Positions 18,339-25,899 of a stretch of DNA of 64,000 nucleotides are shown here, piece by piece (the first letter of the stretch is position 1; each line of letters begins with the position of its first letter). The position numbers and the translations under genes are program-made. The notes under the pieces were generated by a model. The model searched no databases and had not been told where the DNA came from. It saw only the letters and a list, made by a program, of their open reading frames with translations. Source of the stretch: JANXQG01 sp963709175 (lineage in GTDB: Bacteria; Planctomycetota; Planctomycetia; Pirellulales; Thermoguttaceae); NCBI GenBank assembly GCA_963709175.1, contig CAVPVK010000007.1, forward strand, positions 2,604,001 to 2,668,000, read 5' to 3'.

Positions 18339-18366
18339 TTGACTCTTTTATTAGCTTTGTTAACAT
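18339..18366 (+). promoter_or_regulatory. Sigma70-like promoter for the amino-sugar locus
   Basis: TTGACT (18339-18344) is separated by 16 bases from TAACAT (18361-18366). The spacer is AT-rich against a GC-rich background. The leader to the start at 18466 would be about 95 bases. Confidence 0.45.
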
Positions 18367-18465
18367 AAGGTTTTTGGGGGCACCGCAAGCCGCGAGCGTC
18401 CGTGTCCTGATAGCCCCGCCGAAAAAGCCCCCACACCCGCCCGCTTCCCAGCGTAGGAGCAAACC

Positions 18466-19284
18466 ATGGATCAAGTCGTCATTCTTGCCCGGGGGCTCGG
18501 CACGCGGATGCGAAAATCGGATCCGGCCGTGGCCTTGGACCCTGCCTTGGCGGCAGCCGCGGACAGCGGCGTCAAGGCGATGATTCCCATCGGCCGGCCA
18601 TTTCTGGATTATGTCCTAGGGGTGGCGGCCGACGCCGGTATAACGCGGGCCTGCCTGGTGGTGGGGCCCGAACACGGCCAGATGCAGAAATACTACACCG
18701 AACTTCGGCCACGACGCATCAGCATCGAGTTCGCAGTGCAGGTTGAGCCGCGGGGCACCGCCGACGCGGTCGCCGCCGCCGAGCCGGTTGTCCGGGATCG
18801 TCCCTTCGTAATGATCAACTCCGACAATTACTACCCGCTTTCAGCCCTTTGCGGCTTGCGCGACGCGGGCGGGCCCGCCGTCGCGGTCTTCGACCAGGAA
18901 ACACTGGTGGCCCAAAGCAATATTGCGGCGGAGCGGATCTCCAAGTTTTCTGTCGTGGAGGCGGTCACCGAGGCCAACGGATCACGCCGCCTGCGACGGA
19001 TCATCGAAAAGCCCGACGAAGCCACGCTCGCCCGCCTGCCGCGGCCGTTGGGCATCAGCATGAATTGCTGGCGATTCAGCCCGGCGATCTTCGATGCCTG
19101 CCGCGCGATCAAGCCCTCACCACGGGGCGAACTGGAAATCACCGACGCGGTGCAGTACGCCACCGACCAGTTAGGCGAACGTTTCGCCGTCGTATGGTGC
19201 CAGGCGGCGGTGCTGGACCTTTCCAGCCGCAATGATATCGAGCCCATTGCCCGACGACTGGCGGGCGTAACGGTCGATTTGTGA
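18466..19284 (+). CDS. Sugar-1-phosphate nucleotidyltransferase (NTP_transferase family)
   Basis: The 272-residue cytoplasmic enzyme has a nucleotidyltransferase Rossmann core. The N-terminal signature is ILARGLGTRMRK, with the usual GxGTRM but Arg replacing the common Ala. It continues with the Lys-Met-Ile-Pro sugar-pocket lead-in (VKAMIPIGRPFLDYVL), EPRGTADAV and the metal-binding INSDNYYP loop. RRIIEKPDE and LEITDAVQ are typical of UDP/dTDP-sugar pyrophosphorylases. The nucleotide and sugar are not fixed by sequence. It overlaps the kinase gene by four bases (GTGA at 19281). Together they can turn a free sugar into the 1-phosphate and then an NDP-sugar, as NahK and a uridylyltransferase do in hexosamine salvage. 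Confidence 0.82.
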   Translation: MDQVVILARGLGTRMRKSDPAVALDPALAAAADSGVKAMIPIGRPFLDYVLGVAADAGITRACLVVGPEHGQMQKYYTELRPRRISIEFAVQVEPRGTADAVAAAEPVVRDRPFVMINSDNYYPLSALCGLRDAGGPAVAVFDQETLVAQSNIAAERISKFSVVEAVTEANGSRRLRRIIEKPDEATLARLPRPLGISMNCWRFSPAIFDACRAIKPSPRGELEITDAVQYATDQLGERFAVVWCQAAVLDLSSRNDIEPIARRLAGVTVDL

Positions 19285-20402
19285 GCAACCGTCCCATGCA
19301 ACTTCGCCACGACGTCCAATCCCTTTCCCGCCAGTTCCAGATCCCGGCCGATTTCGAGTCCGCCGCGCCCTACGGCACCGGTCACATCAACGACACCTAC
19401 GCCGCTGTCTATTGCCAGGGCGGGGCCACGATCCGCTACATCCATCAGCGGATCAACCGCAACATCTTCAAGGACGTGGACGGGCTCATGGAGAATATCC
19501 ACCGTGTGAACGAGCACCTCCGCGCCAAGCTGGCCGGTCGGCCCGACGTCACGCGACGCACGCTCACGCTGGTGCCGGCCTGCGACGGGCGGAGCTACGC
19601 TGTCGATCCCCAGGGCGAGTGCTGGAGGACCTACGTCTTCATCGAGGGGGCGCGGACCTACGATGCCGTGGAATCGACCCGGCAGGCATTCGAGGCGGCC
19701 AAGGCCTTCGGGCGATTCCAGGGGCTGTTGGCGGACTTGCCCGCTCCGCCGCTGGGCGACACGATACCGAATTTCCACAACACGCCGCTGCGGTTTGCCG
19801 CGTTGGAAAGGGCTATCGCGGCCGATGCGGCCGGTCGCGCCGCCGCGGCGCAAAGGGAAATCGATTTCGCCCTCAGCCGCAAGCCGATCACGTCGCGGTT
19901 GATTGATCTGCAAGCCGAAGGCGTCTTGCCGCAGCGGACCACGCACAACGACACCAAGTTCAATAACGTGATGCTGGACGACGCGACGGGCGAGGGTGTT
20001 TGCGTGATCGACCTCGACACGGTCATGCCGGGATTGGCCCTCTACGACTTCGGCGATATGGTCCGCACAACGACCAGTCCGGCGGTGGAAGACGAAAGAG
20101 ACCTGTCGAAGGTCTGCCTGCAATTCCCCATGTACGAGGCCCTGGTCCGCGGTTACCTGGCGGCCGCCAGCGAGACGCTCAACCAGGCCGAGAAGGAACA
20201 TCTGGCGTTTGCGGGCAAGTTGATTACCTTCGAAATCGGGATCCGCTTCCTGGCCGATTTCCTGGCAGGCGATGTCTACTTCAAGGTACATCGCGAAGGG
20301 CATAACCTCGATCGTTGCCGCACGCAGTTCAAGCTGGTCGAATCGATCGAGCAGCAGGAAGACGCAATGAACCGCTTGGTGGGTCGTGGGCCCAAGACCT
20401 AA
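19281..20402 (+). CDS. Anomeric sugar kinase of the APH/NahK family (probable N-acetylhexosamine 1-kinase)
   Basis: The 373-residue protein starts at GTG, overlapping the previous stop. It has the aminoglycoside-phosphotransferase/choline-kinase fold: an N-lobe with YGTGHINDTY and IRYIHQRINRNIF, the catalytic loop THNDTKFNNVMLD (about 220-232) and a DFG-like DLDTVMPGLALYDFGDMVR (about 243-262). The organisation of YGTGHINDT, HQRIN and HNDTKxNN is that of bifidobacterial NahK, which phosphorylates GlcNAc/GalNAc at C1. The specificity is inferred from similarity and from the neighbouring nucleotidyltransferase, SIS isomerase and deacetylase. Confidence 0.8.
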   Translation: MSNRPMQLRHDVQSLSRQFQIPADFESAAPYGTGHINDTYAAVYCQGGATIRYIHQRINRNIFKDVDGLMENIHRVNEHLRAKLAGRPDVTRRTLTLVPACDGRSYAVDPQGECWRTYVFIEGARTYDAVESTRQAFEAAKAFGRFQGLLADLPAPPLGDTIPNFHNTPLRFAALERAIAADAAGRAAAAQREIDFALSRKPITSRLIDLQAEGVLPQRTTHNDTKFNNVMLDDATGEGVCVIDLDTVMPGLALYDFGDMVRTTTSPAVEDERDLSKVCLQFPMYEALVRGYLAAASETLNQAEKEHLAFAGKLITFEIGIRFLADFLAGDVYFKVHREGHNLDRCRTQFKLVESIEQQEDAMNRLVGRGPKT

Positions 20403-20414
20403 GTCCCAACAGCG

Positions 20415-21618
20415 CTACACCCTTGGCCCCAAGACCGACGTGAGATGATGAATAGTTCCAGCCACAGCGCTTTGCAACTTGCTTCCCGCCGCTCGCATGA
20501 TGCGGCAGTCGGCGAGGTTGGGGCTGAGCGCACGGCGCTGGACGCACTCCAGCATCTGCTCGAAAACGCCTGGGCGAAGGTCGAACATGCCAGCCTGCAC
20601 CAGCACAGCAGCCGGATTGAAAATATTGACAACCGCCCCTATGCCGATTGCCAGGTACTGCACGGTCTGGGCTATCTCGGCATCGGCATCGATCTGGCCC
20701 GAACGAACCAGTTCGAATGCCCGAGCGCAGCTCAGCGGCCGGCCGACTTTGCGGGAGATCATGCCCGCCAGGGCGAGGTCGCAGGCCACGGTTTCCAGAC
20801 AGCCGATGTTGCCGCAGCCGCAGTGGCGGCCGTGGGGATCGACGGTGATGTGCCCGATTTCTCCAGCGAGGCCGCTATGGCCGGCCATGACCTGGCCGCC
20901 GCTCATGACGGCGGCCCCCAAGCCGCCGGTGGCGTCGACCAGGGCGAAGTCGTCCATGCCGTGAGCCTGGCCAAAGGCCCGTTCGCCGAGGCAAAGGGCG
21001 TCGGTCTCATGAAGCAGCACGGTGGGCAGGCCGAGGCGCTCGTGCAGGTCGGCAGCGACGAAGCACCCGTCAAGTTGGTGCAGGTTGGCGGAAAAGAGGA
21101 CCTGCTGCCGGCGGCGATCGATGAGCCCCGGAGCGGTCAGGCCAAGCGCCAGCGTAACGGCGATTTCCGGTCGAGGCATGAGTTGCCTCGCATGTTCGAG
21201 CAGGCTCCCCAGAAGCTCCTCGTAGCTGTCCGGCGTGACGAAGCGGGCGATGCGCGTCTCCTGCAAGCGGCCGTCGAGGCCCGTCGCTGCAATCGCACAC
21301 TCGCCGATATCGACCACTGCCGCCAGCACGCCCGCCAAGCGCTGGGCGAGACGCAGGACCTTGGCGGGGCGGCCGGGTACCGAGCCCGGCGCAGCGCCCT
21401 CCTCGAGCAGCCGGTCCGCCAGCAGCGAGCGCCACGAGCTTCGACACCGTAGGTGGACTGATTCCCGTCAGCCGCACCAGGTCGGCCCGCGACAGCTCAA
21501 CGTGGACTTGCACCGTTTCCAGGATCCGCCGCTGGTTCATCCGCCGCAGGAGATTGGGCCGCACCTGTGGTGGTTTCCTGGCGGGCGGCGCGATCGCTGG
21601 GGGCTTGTTAATCTTCAT
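20415..21618 (-). CDS. ROK-family transcriptional repressor (NagC/XylR type), frameshifted
   Basis: The frame from 21618 encodes a winged helix-turn-helix (NQRRILETVQVHVELSRADLVRLTGISPPTVSKLV) and then goes out of frame. The rest lies in the frame ending at 20415: DRLLEEG, PGRPAK, then the ROK sugar-binding domain from GVLAAVVDIGECAIAATGLDG, GLTAPGLID, EIGHITVDPHGRHCGCGNIGCLET (zinc-binding Cys motif) and FNPAAVLVQAG. Deleting one base within 21421-21433 restores 400 residues, the normal length. ROK repressors respond to sugars or sugar phosphates. Its gene is divergent from the SIS gene (96-base gap), so it probably controls the amino-sugar genes. The ATG at 21338 is internal. Confidence 0.78.
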
Positions 21619-21665
21619 GGCTTCCAGGATTGTACCCCACCGCGGTGATTTTTCCAGACCTGCGG

Positions 21666-21684
21666 GGAACGCTAGTGGCGTTCC
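21666..21684. promoter_or_regulatory. Perfect inverted repeat in the ROK-SIS divergent spacer
   Basis: GGAACGC, five bases, GCGTTCC forms a perfect 7-base dyad midway between the divergent ROK and SIS starts. Its position fits an operator for the ROK protein. It could equally be one of the dispersed palindromic repeats. Confidence 0.35.
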
Positions 21685-21714
21685 GCGCTGCTAAACCCTG
21701 ACCGGAGTTGAATC

Positions 21715-22737
21715 ATGAATCTTCACGATCGCAAGTACAAGGATTTTGCCCTCGTCCGAGAAATGCTCGAGACGCCGCGATTGATCGGCCAGTTCGACTT
21801 CTCGGCCTCCAGCGCCGCCGCTGCCGCCATTCGCCAGAGCAGCAAGCTATTCCTGACGGGCGAGGGTTCTAGCCGCATTTTTCCGGCCAAGAACCTGATT
21901 TCCGAAGTCTTGCGAACGGGTGTGCCGGTGACCGTGGCTACCGAAGGCGCACGACAGGCCCACGAATACGATCTTTCCCAGTTCGCGGTCTTCGGCGCTA
22001 GCAATAGTGGCAAGACCAAAGAGCTGATCTCACTGTTCACCCAACTCGCCCAGCAGGGGCATCAGAAGCGGTTCGGGCTGTCGGCCAATAGTCCTACGAT
22101 GTTGGAGACCGTCTCCAACTGCTGCTATACGCTGCGGTGCGGCAAGGAAGACGCCGTAGCGGCTACGAAAAGCGTCGTCGAGCAGGCATTGTTCTACCGT
22201 TCGTTGATCACCGGCTGGAATTCGTCGCACCCGCTGTCGGCCACTCAGCAAGCAGCGGCAGCCGCGGCCCAGCAGGTGCTCGAGGCAGAGATCGATCGGG
22301 CCTTAATCGAAAAAATTGCCGCGGCCCCTGCGCTCTACCTGGCGGGCCGCAACAACGGTGTGGCCGAAGAAATCACGCTTAAGACTAACGAGATCGCCCA
22401 CAAACGAAGCGACTATCTGGAAGGCACGTATGCGGTGCACGGCGTCGAAGAGGTAATGTCAGCCCAAGACGTCGTCCTGGTTTTCGACCCGTTCCCGGCC
22501 GAAATCGAGAAGTTCAAGACCACGTTGGTCGGCGGCGTCGGCATGACCGTCATCGCGATTGCCGCCGAAGACACGATCCTTCCCACGATTCGCATTCCTC
22601 GCGTTGACGATTATTGGACCGTCCTGCAATTGCTGGCAGGCTGGAACATCCTCGTGCAGGTCGGCGTCGCGCTGGGCATCAACCTCGACAAGGCCCAGCG
22701 GGCCCGTAAGATCGGCAACGAGTTCATTAGCGGATAA
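21715..22737 (+). CDS. Double-SIS sugar-phosphate isomerase/deaminase (AgaS/GlmS-isomerase-like)
   Basis: The 340-residue cytoplasmic protein has two SIS domains (about 30-165 and 190-335). The first shows the phosphosugar-binding loops LTGEGSSRIFPAKN and AVFGASNSGKTKELI (SxSGxT form), the second YLAGRNNGVAEEITLKTNEI and a YLEGTYAVHGVEE loop containing the Glu-His-Gly-like segment of GlmS/AgaS isomerases. No glutaminase domain is present, so it should release ammonia from a ketose/aldose amino-sugar phosphate rather than synthesise one. In context: deamination/isomerisation of GlcN-6-P or GalN-6-P after the PIG-L deacetylase encoded 16 bases downstream. Confidence 0.82.
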   Translation: MNLHDRKYKDFALVREMLETPRLIGQFDFSASSAAAAAIRQSSKLFLTGEGSSRIFPAKNLISEVLRTGVPVTVATEGARQAHEYDLSQFAVFGASNSGKTKELISLFTQLAQQGHQKRFGLSANSPTMLETVSNCCYTLRCGKEDAVAATKSVVEQALFYRSLITGWNSSHPLSATQQAAAAAAQQVLEAEIDRALIEKIAAAPALYLAGRNNGVAEEITLKTNEIAHKRSDYLEGTYAVHGVEEVMSAQDVVLVFDPFPAEIEKFKTTLVGGVGMTVIAIAAEDTILPTIRIPRVDDYWTVLQLLAGWNILVQVGVALGINLDKAQRARKIGNEFISG

Positions 22738-22753
22738 CCAAGGAGATGCTCCC

Positions 22754-23578
22754 ATGACCACCGTTTACTACACCCGTCGCACTGCCGGGGGGCTGCTGAA
22801 GACCACGCGCTTGGCGGAACTTTTTGCCGATTGGCGGGGCCCGGCGGAAAGCTGGCTCTTCGTTTCGCCGCATGACGACGACATCGTGGTTGGCGGTGGA
22901 TTGATTTTCCAGGCGGCCATCGCTGAAGGAGTCGAGGTCGCCGCCGCGGTGGCGACCGATGGCCGCATGGGCTATTGCCGCGCCGAGCAGCGGGACTCGA
23001 TCGTCGCCGTCCGCGCCGAAGAAACCGCCCGGTCATTCGCAATCCTCGGTCTCGGGAGACAGCGGCTGCACCTCCTGGGCTATCCCGACGGGCACCTCTC
23101 CATCTGCCGCGGCGCGTTCTTCGCCAGCGGTCGGCCGTGCAAGGACGAGGAGCCGGTTGGCATGCAGATCGCTTTCACACGGCTGTTGCGGAAGGTGCGG
23201 CCCACGCGGGTCTTGCTGCCCACCGTCGCCGATCTGCACCCGGACCACCGCATCGTCCACGAGGAGTTCATGATCAGCCTCTTTCATGCCCAAGGCAACA
23301 TTTGGCCGGAGCTCGGCGAGCCGATTCCGGAGGTGCCGCGGATCTACGAAATGGCCGTCTATTGCGACTTTCCCGAACCGCCGCAGATTCGCCTCGACAC
23401 TCCCCCCGAGATGCTGGAAATCAAGCTGCAGGCGATCATGGCCTATGCGAGCCAGGAACAGATCGCGACCGTCGTCGACATCCAACGCGCCGGCGGCCCG
23501 GTCGAGTACCTTCGCGAAGTGAATTTCCGTTTCTATGCGCCCCAGCATTACGAAAGTCTTTTCGCCGAGAGGACCTGA
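22754..23578 (+). CDS. PIG-L/LmbE-family zinc deacetylase
   Basis: The 274-residue protein starts at the ATG at 22754, behind AGGAGATGCTCCC. The open frame reaches upstream into the SIS gene but without family features. The zinc site is PHDDD (about 37-41), with HPDH (about 161-164) supplying the third ligand; VATDGRMGY and GYPDGHL are typical loops. LmbE-like enzymes deacetylate GlcNAc-containing molecules. With the SIS isomerase before it and the PPi-PFK after it, it likely removes acetyl from an N-acetylhexosamine derivative. Its stop overlaps the next start (TGATG), implying coupling. Confidence 0.85.
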   Translation: MTTVYYTRRTAGGLLKTTRLAELFADWRGPAESWLFVSPHDDDIVVGGGLIFQAAIAEGVEVAAAVATDGRMGYCRAEQRDSIVAVRAEETARSFAILGLGRQRLHLLGYPDGHLSICRGAFFASGRPCKDEEPVGMQIAFTRLLRKVRPTRVLLPTVADLHPDHRIVHEEFMISLFHAQGNIWPELGEPIPEVPRIYEMAVYCDFPEPPQIRLDTPPEMLEIKLQAIMAYASQEQIATVVDIQRAGGPVEYLREVNFRFYAPQHYESLFAERT

Positions 23579-24321
23579 TGTTCGATAAGATCTGCTACCT
23601 GGGCGACGACAATCTGCAAGGGGCGGCGGCCTATCTGGCCGGCATCCTCTTGCACCACGGCATCGCCTTCGACTACGTGCCCAGCGCCGAGTCTCCGCCG
23701 CCAGAGTTCGCCACAACCAGCTACGCGGCCTACGTGATCAGCGACTATCCGGCCGCGCGGTTGGGCGAGGCAGCCATGGCAAATGTCGCTGCCCGCGTGG
23801 AGCAAGGGGCGGGCCTGGTAATGCTGGGCGGCTGGGAGAGTTTTCACGGACGGCTGGGAGAATACCACCAGTCGCCGCTAGCGGAGGTCCTGCCCGTCGT
23901 AATGCAGTCGTGCGACGACCGCCGCAACTTCGCCCAACCCTGTTTGATCGAGAAACTGCGCGAGCACGCGATCTTGACCGATCTCCCTTGGGATCGGCCA
24001 CCGGGGATCGGCGGGATCAACCTGGTGACGGCCCGAGCAGGGACGGAGACCTTGCTCGCCGCCACGGCGTTTGCCGTTTCGCGGACCGAGCAAGGCTATA
24101 CCTTCACTGCCACAGGGCAGTCGCCTCTGTTGATCGTCGGCCGTCATGGCGCGGGGCGGACGGCAGCCCTGGCCACGGACGTTGCGCCTCATTGGGTCGG
24201 CGGATGGGTCGATTGGGGCGATCGCCGCATCGTGCAAGCCGTGGGCGGCGGCTCGATCGAAATCGGCAATTGGTACGCCCGCTTCTTCCGCAACCTGGTG
24301 GCTTGGGCGAGCTGCCTCTGA
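23578..24321 (+). CDS. Class I glutamine-amidotransferase-like protein
   Basis: The 247-residue cytoplasmic protein, starting inside the preceding stop codon, has a flavodoxin-like GATase1 fold: ICYLGDDNLQGAAAYLAGIL, AYVISDYPAARLG, GLVMLGGWESFHG and GRTAALATDVAPHW. The nucleophile position after the beta-strand is Gly-Gly-Trp-Glu rather than a nucleophilic Cys, so amidase activity is doubtful. It resembles PF07090-type putative glutamine amidotransferases of planctomycetes. Being locked between the deacetylase and the phosphofructokinase suggests a binding or accessory role in the amino-sugar pathway. Confidence 0.72.
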   Translation: MFDKICYLGDDNLQGAAAYLAGILLHHGIAFDYVPSAESPPPEFATTSYAAYVISDYPAARLGEAAMANVAARVEQGAGLVMLGGWESFHGRLGEYHQSPLAEVLPVVMQSCDDRRNFAQPCLIEKLREHAILTDLPWDRPPGIGGINLVTARAGTETLLAATAFAVSRTEQGYTFTATGQSPLLIVGRHGAGRTAALATDVAPHWVGGWVDWGDRRIVQAVGGGSIEIGNWYARFFRNLVAWASCL

Positions 24322-24403
24322 TGGCGCGAGATAAAGGTGCACGTATATGGCATGGAATAAGTGACGCGAAAAAATGCCTTCGACTGGCGGTCTGTCGGTT
24401 TGA

Positions 24404-24595
24404 TTAGCCGCAGAGCGGCGGAAGGAGATAGCCTGCGGCGCAAGCCCAGGCAAGGCGCCGAATTTGACCTTTAGCCGCGGAGCGGCGACACGATTGGACG
24501 CCGACGTGTCGCCCCTCCGGGGCTGCAACGATGTTTAACCTCAGCCCTGCGGCTTACGCCCCAGGCTGCCCTTTTTCGCCGCTCCGCGGCTATTT
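24404..24595. repeat. Cluster of palindromic repeat units upstream of the phosphofructokinase
   Basis: A TAGCCGCRGAGCGGCG unit occurs directly at 24405 and 24471 and inverted at 24577-24592. The outer copies extend outward into GGGCTT/AAGCCC-type sequence (GCGGCGCAAGCCC; GGCTTACGCCCC), giving arms of about 45 bases. A separate GCCCCTCCGGGGC hairpin and GACACG/CGTGTC arms lie in the middle. The array fills nearly all of the 281-base gap and ends 7 bases before the start codon, so it may affect mRNA stability or translation. Confidence 0.65.
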
Positions 24596-24602
24596 GACTA
24601 CC

Positions 24603-25823
24603 ATGCTTCAAGGCAATGCAATCATCGGTCAAAGCGGCGGTCCCACCGCCGTGATCAACGCCAGCCTGGCCGGCATCATCGAGGCCGCCCGCGGCCAGGC
24701 CCCTATCCGCCGCGTGCTGGGAATGCGGTTCGGCATCGAGGGATTCATGCAGGGCGATCTGATTGACCTGAGCGCCGAGGATCCGCGGACGATCGCCGCC
24801 TTGTCCTCGACGCCCAGCTCCGCGCTGGGAAGCTGCCGCCACAAGTTGCAGGAAAGCGACTTTCCCAAGATTCTCGAAATGCTGCGGCGCAATGATATCC
24901 GCTATTTCTTCCTCATCGGCGGCAACGACACGATGGATACGATCCATCGCGTGGAAGTCTATTGCCGCGGCCAAGGGCACGACCTGATCGGCGTCGGCGT
25001 GCCCAAAACCGTCGACAACGATCTTTGCGGCACCGACCACACACCCGGATTCGGCAGCGCCGCCCGTTACGTGGCCCTTTCCGTCCAACAGGCCGGCATG
25101 CTTGCCCGCGATATGAAGCGCGTTGATCAATTCGTGGTCTTTCAGACGGTCGGGCGGTCGGCTGGCTGGCTGCCCGCCGCGGCAGCCCTTGCCAAGGTCC
25201 ATGAGGACGACGCGCCGCACATCATCCTCGTTCCCGAACGCGCCTTTGATCAAGATCGATTCCTGGCCGATGTGAAGCGCTGTTACGACCGTTTTGGATG
25301 GTGCAGCATCGTTTGCGGCGAAGGAATTTGCCACGCCGACGGCACGCCGGTCAGCGCGTCGCGGGTGACCGACCGTTTCGCCAACGTGGAGTTCGGGGCG
25401 ATGGGCGGAACCAGCGCCGCCATGATGCTGCACCGCATGATCCACGCCGCGTTTGGCTGGCGGGGCGAGTTTCAGGTCTGCGAGTCGCTGCAGATGTGCG
25501 CCGCCGATCGCGTCCATCCGGGCGACGTGGAAGAGGCCTACGCCTGCGGCCGCCGCGCCGCGGAACTGGCCCTGGCGGACACGTCGGGCGTAATGGTCAG
25601 CATCGTTCGCGAATCCAATGAACCATACCGCTGGTCGCTGGGCACAGCCCCTTTGGCCGACGTCGCCCTGGGCGCCAAGCCGATGCCCGACCATTTCATC
25701 GCTGCCGAAGGAAGCCTTGTCACGGCGGAGTGCCTGGAGTACTTGAGGCCGCTGGTCGGCCCGTTGCCGCAGTATGTCGCGATTGGCCGGGCGGCATGCC
25801 TGAAGCCCGGCGTTGCCAGGTAG
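24603..25823 (+). CDS. Pyrophosphate-dependent 6-phosphofructokinase
   Basis: The start is ATG 24603 (MLQGNAIIGQSGGPTAVINA), 406 residues; the upstream in-frame extension only translates repeat sequence. The PFK fold is complete: GQSGGPTAVIN, GGNDTMDTIH and PKTVDNDLCGTDHTPGFGSA. Asp in GGND and Lys in PKTVDND occupy the positions that are Gly in ATP enzymes and Asp/Lys in PPi enzymes, so PPi is the likely donor. It phosphorylates fructose-6-phosphate (or tagatose/sedoheptulose phosphate), the product expected from the SIS isomerase. There is no clear Shine-Dalgarno sequence. The last codons and stop lie inside an inverted repeat, which may have rewritten the C-terminus. Confidence 0.85.
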   Translation: MLQGNAIIGQSGGPTAVINASLAGIIEAARGQAPIRRVLGMRFGIEGFMQGDLIDLSAEDPRTIAALSSTPSSALGSCRHKLQESDFPKILEMLRRNDIRYFFLIGGNDTMDTIHRVEVYCRGQGHDLIGVGVPKTVDNDLCGTDHTPGFGSAARYVALSVQQAGMLARDMKRVDQFVVFQTVGRSAGWLPAAAALAKVHEDDAPHIILVPERAFDQDRFLADVKRCYDRFGWCSIVCGEGICHADGTPVSASRVTDRFANVEFGAMGGTSAAMMLHRMIHAAFGWRGEFQVCESLQMCAADRVHPGDVEEAYACGRRAAELALADTSGVMVSIVRESNEPYRWSLGTAPLADVALGAKPMPDHFIAAEGSLVTAECLEYLRPLVGPLPQYVAIGRAACLKPGVAR

Positions 25824-25882
25824 GCATGTCTTCCAGTCCCGTACAACATGCCTGTGCCGGCAACGCCAGCATTTAAGGCATG
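25795..25882. repeat. Inverted repeat covering the end of the phosphofructokinase gene
   Basis: Arms CATGCCTGAAGCCCGGCGTT... (from 25795) and ...GGCAACGCCAGCATTTAAGG (from 25859) are imperfect reverse complements, with a second inner pair AGGCATG/CATGCCT. The dyad centre is near 25838, between convergent genes. It could act as a terminator structure or be a REP-like element. Confidence 0.6.
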
Positions 25883-25899
25883 GCACCCGGGCACTGTTT

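Larger units (their letters stand above)
17657..18465. other. Gene-free 809-base region with palindromes and a promoter
   Basis: No convincing gene was found; the short open frames have poor composition and no family features. It holds the long palindromic repeat at 17841-17955. Around 18251-18300 there are small stem-loops with GAA loops (TTGCC-GAA-GGCAA), and a sigma70-like promoter lies at 18339-18366. The stem-loop stretch upstream of the promoter could be a decayed RNA element; no known riboswitch consensus was recognised. Confidence 0.5.

Noticed and set aside
18831..20303. Minus-strand frame of 490 codons opposite the kinase pair
   Set aside because: Antisense of nucleotidyltransferase and NahK-like motifs.
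24531..24602. 24-residue N-terminal extension of the phosphofructokinase
   Set aside because: It is translated palindromic repeat sequence; the family start is at 24603.
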